The notes under the pieces are model-generated. The model was not told where the DNA came from. It ran no database searches and was given only the letters and a program-made list of their open reading frames with translations. From Symbiodinium natans (lineage: Eukaryota; Sar; Dinophyceae; Suessiales; Symbiodiniaceae), in contig CAJNDS010000143.1 in NCBI GenBank assembly GCA_905221605.1, forward strand, positions 103,501 through 167,500: a stretch of 64,000 bases of DNA, written 5' to 3'. How positions within the stretch are numbered: the stretch's first letter is position 1; every line of letters starts with the position of its first letter. The translations under genes and the position numbers were made by a program. Shown here piece by piece: positions 1 through 10,460 of this stretch.

Positions 1-1322
1 GCACAGCGACCCGAGCAGGCGCGGTTGCGGGGGTATATGAGTTTAGGGTTTCCGGGTTTGGGGGTGCGGGGGCAGCAAGGGTTGGGCGAGGTTCCCGTAC
101 CCTTCTGATCGTTGCCGGGCTGATCGTCTACAAAAACAGTGCTTCCAAGTGTTGGGATTTATCGAAGGCCCTCGAGGCGCTTCGAAGTGCTGGATGCCTG
201 CGGTTGTTAGCATGAATGTGACATCTTCTCGACACATTATCAAAAGAATGCACAGTTGGGATCGTAAAAGCCACAGGTCCCACAAGGCTCTGGCACAAGT
301 CAATCGAACCAAAGAGAAGCCAGCTGGGCGTCCCACACGAACCTCAAACCCTAGACCGTGCACCCAACACCCCCAACCCTAAGACGAATTGACCCTAAAC
401 TCCTCCAAACTCAGAGCCTCCAACAATTGAACTCGCACACCCTTAACCCCGAATCCAAATTGTACCACCAGAGACCTGAAGGAGAATAGACAACCTAAAC
501 TCCTGAGTTAGATCCGAAACATGGGGTAACGCCTGTGCTTCCTTTCGGAGAATGCGGGGATTTTTCAGAGCTTACATATGGCTGTATGATGCGCCGCGGA
601 CTGCATAATGGTTCTGAAATCCATCACACTCTAGCTTTATGCGAAGCCTGTAGTTTAAACCTCCAGATAAGCAGCCTTCCCGAACAAACTATAACCTGCT
701 GGAAAGACTATTGAAAATTCCGGGGGTCCCGATCATGGCATACACGTCAAACAGGCAGGTAGCAATTATCAGCAGATTTCTACATCTTACTACACTGGCG
801 GCGGCCATTCCCTCTTTTACGCCTTGCGAAGACTTAGGACGTGCACTTGGAATTGCTACATGCATGTCGTACTGTGAGACAGGGGCCAAGGACAGTAAGA
901 GCCTCACAAGGACAAGGTTCCATTGTCAACACAACACTGCATCTTCGAAGGGACATTTTTTCGTAAGAAAGCTTACCAGCAAAAGTAAGGTTCAAATTCT
1001 TAGAAGCGAGATCCTGATGAAGCATACATAACGGCTCCTTTGATAACCCCCCCCCAACCCTGAGCCTTGACCGACGCGTGTTTGCCAGCTGTTCGCCGTT
1101 ATGGCCAGACACCGTCGGACGGCACTCGTTCCGGCAGGCACGGCGTCCGGTTAACTTTCCTGCAGAGCATAGGGTGTAGGGTTTAGGGAAAGTTTACGGT
1201 CTGAGTAGATAATACGTATCAGTTCACTATATAATCTAAACGCAAGATACGCAAAGGCCCCATTCTGATGATTGGGGTCGCCATACTAGGGCTGAGGGCT
1301 AGCTGGTAGTGTCCAAAAAGTC

Positions 1323-1343
1323 GGGGGGGGGGGGGGGGGGGGG
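1323..1343. repeat. Poly-G run of 21 bases
   Basis: An uninterrupted run of 21 G on the + strand. Similar long G runs occur at 22037-22057, 40714-40729, about 41300, 46762 and 51535. They may mark repeat insertions or form G-quadruplexes; that role is inference. Confidence 0.9.
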
Positions 1344-1392
1344 CTGTTGAGGGCTGCGTGATTTATCACATCAAAGAAATGGGGTTTGGGAA

Positions 1393-1480
1393 CCCCAACC
1401 ACAAAACCAGGAGCTTATGTTGGCCTTATTTAGAGTCCCCAACCACAAAACCAGGAGCCTATGTTGGCCTTATTTAGAGT
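1393..1480. repeat. Tandem duplication of a 44-base unit
   Basis: Two adjacent copies (1393-1436 and 1437-1480) starting CCCCAACCACAAAACCAGGAG and differing at one base (GAGCTT versus GAGCCT). The near identity indicates a recent local duplication. Confidence 0.9.
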
Positions 1481-3128
1481 TGTTGCCACCCCTCAACCCT
1501 TTACCCGAAATCTAATCCTTGAACGGGTCTCCAACAACATCTCTTTAAGCCAGCTTTGGGCATGCAAGCCGTCCGGCTCGTACGTTACTGTTTTAGGCTC
1601 CCTGTCTCGGACTCCCGCTCTCGGCCTCTGGGTCTACCGTTCCGGAGTGCAGTGTGAGCGACAGGGTTCAGTTCTTTAGGTTCGGTGGGTCAGGTGGATT
1701 GTGTCAGACTTTGTGGTACCTTTTCGGTCTGATGTGTTTTGAGTCGTTTGATCGCAGCTTTGGAATGAAAACAACCGGGCCCAAACCTCAACCCCGAACC
1801 CGAACCTTAAACTTGAACTCTGTACCCCTTGTGATCTAGCTCCATGCAGTTGCTGGCATAGCTTAAGGTTTGGAGTTAGGGTCTCGAACTGTTGGGGTTC
1901 AAGTAGCGTACCCCTTCTGAAAATTCCGGCCTCTCAATAGGCACATATGCAAGCTATCTGAGAGATAGATCCACATGAAGTGTCCTCTGGGTAATGAATC
2001 GCATATGAAGCAGACGATGTAGATAGATCCGGTGAGTGTTAGAGGTTTTCGCAGACATCAGTCCTACCAGTCGTGGTGTTTGAAAGTTACGGGTTTTGTA
2101 GCGCAAAGACGGCAATCTTGCCTCAAAGGAGGCTTTTGCTTCCGGAGATACCCTGCAAGTCTGAATACGTGCGCTGAGATCATGTTAGGTCTCCTAACTA
2201 GCCTATCTATTTTGGAGAATCCTTTTTACAGGGATGTTCTGATGACTTTTCTACCATATGCTGGCAGGATTGGGAGGCCGTGCGACAGTTTACGCACACA
2301 TTCCTGCGATAATGGTTTTAGGGGATTAGTTGCGAAGATCGCTAAGCTCATAATACATAAGTACATGTCGACGAGCCCTTTTCCATTCGATGGCCCCATT
2401 CTAAAACTTGAAACAACCACTGCCTACCACCCGTTTCCATGTTTGTCCCCGTGATATGTACCGTCTTCGAGTATTCCTAAAGCCTAACGAAGGATGTCCC
2501 ATGCGCGGAAGGAGTTGGGATGCCTGCTTGAGAGTTCCTTACAATAATTCCCTGTATAGTCCCTATAGATCCTGAGGAATCCTTAAGGGCCCTCCTTTCG
2601 AAAAACTTCCACGTAGCCGATTCTTTTTGCAGCAAAACCCTGTACAACCGAACCTCGAACGTCCACCTTAAGCCGTAACATAGAAGCCTAAAAAGACCAA
2701 CGTCGTGGCTTTGTCGCCCGTCCTACTCCAAACGATCCGAAAGTCCTCTGAATTTTAAATAGCCCTCTACAAATGCCGTATGACCATCCCAAACAAATCT
2801 TACATAGTACCTGCTGCCATCTGCTTCTTTCGTACTTTCCACTTGGTTCTCCGTTGCTGACATGTTTTAAGTTTCTGACCTTACGTGCGAGCCAGGTGTT
2901 GGGAGAACCCGAGATCAGTGCCCGGCTTGGCGTGGCTCTCAAGGGTTTAGCAATTCAGGGTTTGGGTGAAGGTCTAGCTTGAAGGCTCAGGCTTTGGAGG
3001 GGTTTAGTGTTTTCAAGGCTTATGCCGAATTCAAGGATATTCCACAGAATGTCCTTCGGGGATCAAAGCTTGCGTAAGGAATGAGTAGCCCCATTTGAGT
3101 CGTGTTGAAATTCTACGTGCTACCCGTA

Positions 3129-3272
3129 ATTCGTCCCCCCTTCCCCTCTAAGCACAAGTTTGGGGATGAGGAAATATTGACGTAGATAGCCGTAGTGTTT
3201 CAAAATTTCTCTACATTGTATGAACCTCCTAGTTCGTCCCCCATTCCCCTCCAAGCACCAGTTTGGGGATGT
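3129..3272. repeat. Direct repeat of about 42 bases, spaced 102 bases
   Basis: Two similar blocks at 3129-3170 and 3231-3272 share TTCGTCCCCC, TTCCCCTC, AAGCAC and GTTTGGGGATG with a few differences. No coding sense is apparent. Confidence 0.75.
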
Positions 3273-6200
3273 GTAGGCTGGCTAGGAAATGCTCTGGATG
3301 TTCTAACCTACAGTCCCGTGTGGAGGCTGTTGCATTACTACAGATATAGTGTTTCGAAACCTGTTTAAAATGTAGGAGGCATCAGCTCCTGCTCGACAAC
3401 AGGAAGGTTGCTCTTTCTCAAATTGCTTGCGCAGCTTGCAAACCGCGAGTTTGAGGCTTGGTTTGTGGAATGCGTGCGTTCCAAACTTACGAACGTTTTT
3501 CCCATTGCCCAACCCTATGTGGAATGTCTACTGTGGGAGCTTAAATGGTTACCAGCATTCATTGAACTTACCTGATGGAAAATAAGTAGATTCCCATCTT
3601 GCTTAGGTGCAGAGTTTCTGGCCCGCACACTCCTCAGAGTCCGGAACCCAATCTTATCATGCTTGGTTGACCAGCGACTTTGGTTCACGAGTAGTCTTTG
3701 GCTTGAAGCTTACTAGGAGGGCTCAATCGAGCGGATGCCCTTCTCGCCAAATCCTAACTGCGTGCCCTTGGTCATGACATTTTCCTTGCTCACCTAGGGA
3801 GGTGGGTGAGACACAGTGGATCACAGTGGCAGAACATGTGTGAGAAAAGCAGCCACCCACATATTTTCGGCATCAGCGAAGCTATGCAGCGATCGCGCGT
3901 TGCGCAGCTATACGGCATCGATGCTGGCATGCCAAGCTCTGTGTGATGTGCAAGAAATGCTGCACATGACGTTCTGCCATAGGGGGTGAAGGCGGGCGGC
4001 TGTTGAACAGGAAGCTTAGAGACTTCGTCATGCAAATTGCAGTAGCCCAAAAACTACCAATAGTATTCCGCGATAACTCCCTGTCATGATATTCGCCACC
4101 CAAAATCCCTCCACGGCCCGAAGCCGACGAGCAGCCAAAAGAATCCTAAGGATCCTCATGTTGGTGTCCCACCTAGGAGAACTTCATTTTAACAGTGCAA
4201 ATCCGGCCGGTGTGTTTCCACGTCCTCGGCCTAGGACGTGACGGACCAAGACCTGGAGCAGTTGCTGCAAGTCGGACACCCAGGGTGGCTTCCATGTCCA
4301 TTTCGTGCTCAGCCGGGCATGGCCTTCAAACTGCGAGCTTTAGAAGGTTGGTTAAGGCTGGATCCTAGGAAAGTTAAATCAGGGGGCGTACTAGGTTGCA
4401 GTGCACCCTACACCATCCCTGCCCATTGCACAGGTCTTGTAGATGCAGCCGATTTGTTTGGAAGTTGCATCCGTTTTCGCAGGAGTATAACACAACATGG
4501 TAGAAAGCGAGTCCATGCCGTGATCGGCAGAATCAGTCGGGATATGTTTCCGATCACATCTTCGATTGCATCGGCAGCCACAGCAGCCATGACCTTCACT
4601 AGAAAGGCTCATCGACGAAGGAATGTTGAGCGTTTGGGCATTGAGGGGTTGAGATTTAAAGTCGAGATCCTAACGAGAGTTTGCAACATCAAAAATGTCC
4701 TCTATATCTGTGTACATATCTATGTATATAGGCTACTAATACTAAGACTGCTATGAGGAGTAACTTTGTTTGTTTCAGAGGAAACATGCATGCATGCTGT
4801 ATTTTCTTTACAAGTACCTTGTGGAATTTCAGCAAATCTGCTTTTCAGCATCGCCGTATTTGCGTGTTGGAGGTAGTGTTGGGCGCGAGGGCTAAGATTC
4901 CTATTCCACAGTCATACTAATGATGTTGCATTCCAAGCTGCCCCTGTCAGGAAGCGACTGCTGCGTTCCTGATTCATAGGGAAATTTATACGGGTGGTTG
5001 CGGAGTTTCGGATTTTCTTCATTTTCATTGGTCTTTTGTAAGTTGAAGGGGTTTCTCAAGCCAGGGTAGGGGGTTCAGGGTGTTGGTGCAGTGCATCCGG
5101 ATTGGGAAACAAGGTTGTAATGTGTGTGTCCCAAGTGTTTCACATCCCACTCCAGATTCCCATGTCGGTGCCTCAATCAGGATCCATTATGGGGATCGCA
5201 GCTTCATAGGAGCGTCGGGTTCTATCTGAGATCCGAGCTGCCACGACCCTCCACAGGGGTCGCACCGCCTAGTCGCGTGGGTGAGGCCGGGACAAATCCC
5301 TGCAAGCTCGGCTGAACTTTGCCAATTCGGTGCTCGCTGCAGCAAGAAAGGTATCCGAAAAACAAGAAGCGCCAAAGCTTCAAGCAACAACGTTGGCCTG
5401 GTCTTGATGAAAGCAACGCCAGCAATCAATACCAGTCTCGGAAGGCCCCTCGCTGTGAGCCTAGAAAGTTGGATGCTTATTATTGGAACGAGAGCGCAGA
5501 GCAGCGACCCAGAGTGCAAGAAATTCGTAACCAACCCCTGATAACCCTCCATATGAAGCCTTGCAAGACACTTGCAAAATCCAATGAAATCCGAATCGAT
5601 CCTTATCAAACTCTTCTAAAACTGGAGACCCCCCCTCCATCTTGAAGCTTTCAACAAAGGCCGACCGAAGCGGCCGCTGAGCTCCGTCGGCATTGCAGCC
5701 CGGCTCGCCAGCCTCATCGGCAATGCGTCTTGGACAGATGCAAGACAGCAGGAAAGAATGATCATGCTCATAATGGTGAGATTCACGTTGATATGTTGTG
5801 TTTGGGAGGCGCAACAGAGAACCAGCCTGGGAGGGGATTGTGCTTGACAGTCCTTACGATCGAGGCTCGTTTGACTTATAAAGTCCATTTAGTACCCCTG
5901 CAGTCTCATGAGCACGGATCTCTACGCTCCCCTCTGGCGGCTTCGCCGCCTGTAAGAAGGGTCCGAGTGTTCTTACTGCAAGTCGCCTTCGATCCACCTG
6001 ATCACGTGCCTGTGTCCACCCAAGGATCTGCCATCCTCCTTGCGGCACACTCTCGCAGTGCGCAATCGTCCCGCTGATCGGGAGCGAGACGTCAATTCTT
6101 GAAGGTAGAATTCGACCGCGGCATTCCCTGAATGGGGTGCTCTGCGAAGGTTCCAAGTATGGGTCTTTAGAAAAGGCCCTCAGGCCGTTCAGGGCGATTC

Positions 6201-8420
6201 TAGGGGCACTTCAGGGTACATATAGGGTATATAGTACCTATAGAAGGATTCCAGGTCTAAGGACCCATACTAAGAAGCAATAGAAATTGCACATTCTCAG
6301 CAGCGTGCACTACATGGCTGAAAAGGTCGGGCAGTGAGTTTGCCAGTGCACAGAGACGAGTTCGAGTCTTGTACAGTTGCATGGCCTGCGTGGCCAGCAC
6401 GCACTCACGGAACTCAATGGCTTTCAAAGTTGAAAACCGCTTGTCCAATGGCATTCCAAATGCCATGACATGCGAGGGGTGCTTGGCAGATGCTGGATGC
6501 AGCGTTGATGCGATGATACATAACTAGGCATTCTTCTGGTTGGCTCTTTGGACTTTAACTTTTTGGGTTTCTATATGAGCTCTAACAAGGAGCGCATCCT
6601 TCGTAGACGGAACCCCAGATAAACGAGACAAGATAATGTTGAGCTTGCCTGGCCTTCATTTCCAAGCTGAACGTTTCACGATGACGAAGCAGGGGATGCG
6701 TGGGGGCAAAAGCTACGGGGTGCAAAGCAGTGAAAACTTGGTTTCCTTGCAGAGCACGGTTCCTTGGCAGGCGTCTGCCAGCAATCCTACTGTGAGTCGT
6801 CACTCAAGCCGTCCCAGCTCTTCCCATGTTTGCATTCAACAAGTCCTGCATGCAGATATTGTGCAAAGGCAAGTGCGATGGCCATGCAGACTTCAGCACT
6901 TCGTCCAAAGCTTCAACATCTACAGTACTAACACATACACCTTGTCGTGGCATTCCAACTTCTACGGCTATGCAGACCACTGCCGCTCGAGCACGCTCCG
7001 GCCATGGCTTCAGAGTCCCAGCAGAAGCCTGCGCGTAATGTTGCTACCTCCATGAGAGACCAGCACTAGGATCCAATTGGTATCTGCATATCACCAGATG
7101 CCGTTCGGGCAAGACTCGCACCCGTGTAATCGGCATGCCGTCCAAGCTAGTGTCCAGTCTGCGCAAAGGAACTCTCCATCAGTGTCTGTTCTCTCTCGCT
7201 AGCGTCAGGGCTGTGACGGTTGAAAGATCCTGGTATTTGGGGCTAGCAGCTGTTGTGGCCAAGGCGATTCTCTCCATGGCACATGACGGGGCTCTGCGTT
7301 TCTCTGCACCATCGAGTCGAAAAGGAGGGCGCGTGCGTGCACTGCTTTTCATGTCATCTAAGGTACATTCGTAACGGACTAGTGCAGGGCAGTGAACGCC
7401 CAGAGTTATATTGTCCGGTGTGTTATGTCGTTCGCAGCACATTCTCTTCAACATTCGGCAAGGGTCCCACGCTGGCGGCATAGATGCAGATCTTTGCAGC
7501 CGTACAGTCAATTGCCTTGCTCGCCTGTGCAGGAACGATTGCGCTTCTAAACTTCGTATGTTGCCTCGCAAGCTAATTCATTGCGATGCAATGAGCCCGT
7601 TTGCATGCCGCCATGCCAACAAAATGTTTGCTGCCTAGCTCTATAGGTTTCCTGCGACGAAGCCCGTTCCGAAAGCGTTGCTAGCCTCTGCACAATCTTT
7701 TGTCCAAACCTCCAGGCGTGCAGACAAGAAGTTTTGCGTTGCGTCGCTGGGTTGCGTTGCGTCCCATGTATCGCGAGAAAAATTGCAGTGCACACTAAGT
7801 ATATAGGCGTGAACATTCATTAACCACGAAAAATGATGGTAGTGATCATTCGGGAAGGTCAGAACAACCGTTGCATGGAAGCACAAGCCCAGCAGACACA
7901 TGCAGAAATGAAGGCAGCAAACACAAAGGTGCCTTAAGCTCCAAGTCGCAAGTCGCTTACTGGGGCCGGCGTGGGACAGGCAGGCGAGCTTGAAATGGCT
8001 CGGCCAATTTTGCATCTGGTTCGCTGTTTTTGCTGCGACGGTAGGAACCTTTGCATTCGACATTGTTGATTTGCGCTTTCATTCGGAACGCAGTGAACAT
8101 TTTAACGATCTTTTGCTTCGGCACTAAGATCCTTCGAAGTTTCTGAGTGTTGTTCAGTGTAAAATCCACGTGGCTATGACTAGGCACGTAGGTGATCTAG
8201 TTGGAGTGCCGAGCTGCCGTCAGACTTGCATAGAAATCACGCCCTCTTGATGTTTTCGTTCGAAAGTTTGAGCCTGATGCATTTGCCGCGGCTGTGAGCT
8301 TTTGGCGCAAAAGACTTCACGCCTCACACCCAAACGTGAAGGGCCAACAGCATGGTCCCTTGGCAAACCAGGTGTGGATTGTGAGTCTGTGAGCGGATCA
8401 AGCATTGAACAAAAGCGGAG

Positions 8421-8935
8421 ATGAGGAGAGATCTTGCTGAGGCAAAGGCAGCAACCATCGGTGCCGCAGCATTGCTCGGCGGCTGCGCATTCTTGGCCCC
8501 CAGTGCTCCAAGTGCGGCCCCTTCAGCCCCTGCGCAGCTGCGAGGTTCACGGGTCGAAATGGGCAGCTGAAGACAGCACAGCTCGCTGTTAACATGGTTT
8601 CAAAGTAACGGTTGCACAGCGGTCAAGAGGTACTGATACATCGAAGGAGTTTTGCATGTTTTGTGCGTGTTTGGTTTGGCTTTGATGTGAGGTGCGCCGC
8701 CTCAATCAAATCGGGCGGGTTCTGCGGCTGCACCCCTGGCTGGGGCTTTCGCTTGCGTGGCTGCAGCAGCGGCTGTGAGCAGGATGATGGACACATGAGC
8801 GCAAGATGCAGTCAGGATGCTCTTATGTTCTTGTTCTAATCTGCATTTGGCTTGAGAATTGGCAGGAGGTCGGAAGCCAGCACGGCCTGCCGAGCGGCGG
8901 CCGTGAAGAAGAAGGGCGTTAAGGCAGAGAAGCAG
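8421..8935 (+). other. Bipartite plastid-targeting leader of FNR (exons 1-3)
   Basis: Residues 1-101. A first hydrophobic stretch at about 10-27 (ATIGAAALLGGCAFLAP) would act as signal peptide. The CAFLAP piece resembles the FVAP cleavage motif of complex plastids. An Ala/Pro/Ser-rich transit region follows, then a second hydrophobic segment at about 58-76 (SAAAPLAGAFACVAAAAAV) followed by Arg-rich SRRSEA. This signal peptide, transit and stop-transfer layout is the class I leader known for nuclear-encoded plastid proteins of peridinin dinoflagellates. The introns inside it start with GC (8563) and GA (8783). Confidence 0.85.
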
Positions 8936-10327
8936 ACTCTTGCGAGCCATGTTCTGCATTTATGGTTGTCCGTTGCATCGTCTTGCTACTGTCTGTTCAT
9001 CACGGCTTTTGTGCTTCGCAGGTGGTCCATGGCAAGGAAATCCCATGGAACCTTTTCACCCCAAAAGCTCCTTACCCGGGCAAGGCCGGGCTCGGGGTGT
9101 CGGCAAAGTAGGAACATGCGCATGTCCATGCACGAACATGCATGAACATGCATGAACATGCATGAACATGCATGCATGAACGTGTATGAACAAGAAAGAA
9201 CATGCAGGAACATGCATGTACATGCATGAGCTTGTATGATGTATGATGTATGATGTATGATGTATGATGTATGATGTATGATGTATGATGTATGATGTAT
9301 GATGTATGATGTGGAAAGTTGGAACCGCAGACAAGCGGCAGGTAGTACACCATTTGGTGCAGCAAGGGGGGTCGGGCGAGTTTCCTGGAATGTGGTTTCC
9401 ATAAGCATTCCAGGGACGCTCACAGGGATCGCAGAAGGCTGGGGGTATTGGACTGAAGGTGGCCGTAAATCACAAGCAGAGACTCAGGCGGGGTGATTGT
9501 ACCAGGCCAGTGAGGCCACGTCACAAGCAGGTTTGTCAGGCCCAGGCTGGCGACCGTACCAAAATGTGACCTTCATAAGCAAGCAGGGGTTCCGGCTTGG
9601 AGCGGCTCTGAACAGCGAACAGTGGCACCCGAATATTTAAGGCTCTTTGAAGCGTGTCGGCATGGCATGGCATGTCATGGCATGTCATGGCATGGCATGG
9701 CAGAGGCATGGCAGAGGCATGTGAGGCTTCATGTGGAGTTCGGAGGTCATTGAGAACGATGTGCACCCGCAGACCCTCACCTCAGATACCGGGGATGCGA
9801 ATTGGGAGACTTGCCACGTGACCTTTGACCACGGAGGCAAAGTACCATACATTGAAGGACTGCATTGTGTGCATTGCGAGACACAGACTTTGCCACCGAT
9901 TCGCTTTGTTGATTTTTGTTGGTCATGTTAGCCTTCCTAATCCTTCCTGCGCTAGGGGGGAGTCGCCTAGTAGCGGCATGCTGCTGATCATGCGCATGCA
10001 CTCTTGATCACTCTTGCGAGCCATTAATGAGCAATCACCAGGACAGTCGATCGGCATCATTGCCCCAGGCGGACTTGCACAAATTGATGATGAAAAGTAA
10101 TAGACCTTCCTGGGACTCATTTGACAACTTGAGTGATAGAGGACCCGACAAGAAGGGCGAGACACCAGCAAGGATTCGACTGTATTCCATCGCCTCATCG
10201 GCTGTTGGTGACAACCAGAACTCCAAGACAGTCTCCCTGCGACTCGGCTTGCATGATCTTGCACGTGCTCATACGCTCTTTCGCGATCCCCTTGCAGCCT
10301 TGCAGTTGCTTCGTTGGACGTACGCGC

Positions 10328-10358
<31 letters not shown>

Positions 10359-10426
10359 CGAGCGAGAGAGAGGGAGAGAGAGAGCTATGGATGGAAGGGA
10401 GGGAAGGAAGGAAGACAGAAAGACAG

Positions 10427-10460
<34 letters not shown>

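Larger units (their letters stand above)
1..8420. other. Gene-poor spacer with degenerate telomere-like motifs
   Basis: I see no convincing exon chain here. The first 5 kb is rich in scattered CCCTAAA/TTTAGGG-like pieces (for example near 360-440, 1165-1190, 1790-1880, 2940-3010), as expected of decayed interstitial plant-type telomere repeats. Open frames in the region, including a basic one at 5319-5645 and one at 6636-7055, lack recognisable domains and are not bounded by the splice pattern seen in the genes downstream. Short duplications and a poly-G run are listed separately. Exons of an unrecognised gene could be hidden here. Confidence 0.6.

Noticed and set aside
989-999. GGTTCAAATTC, resembling a tRNA B box
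   Set aside because: No A box or cloverleaf can be built around it. The minus-strand GGTTCGATCC at 11784-11793, inside an FNR intron, also fails.
5319-5645. 108-residue basic ORF (KNKKRQSFKQQRWPG...)
   Set aside because: No start support, no domain, no splice edges; an overlapping frame is equally open.
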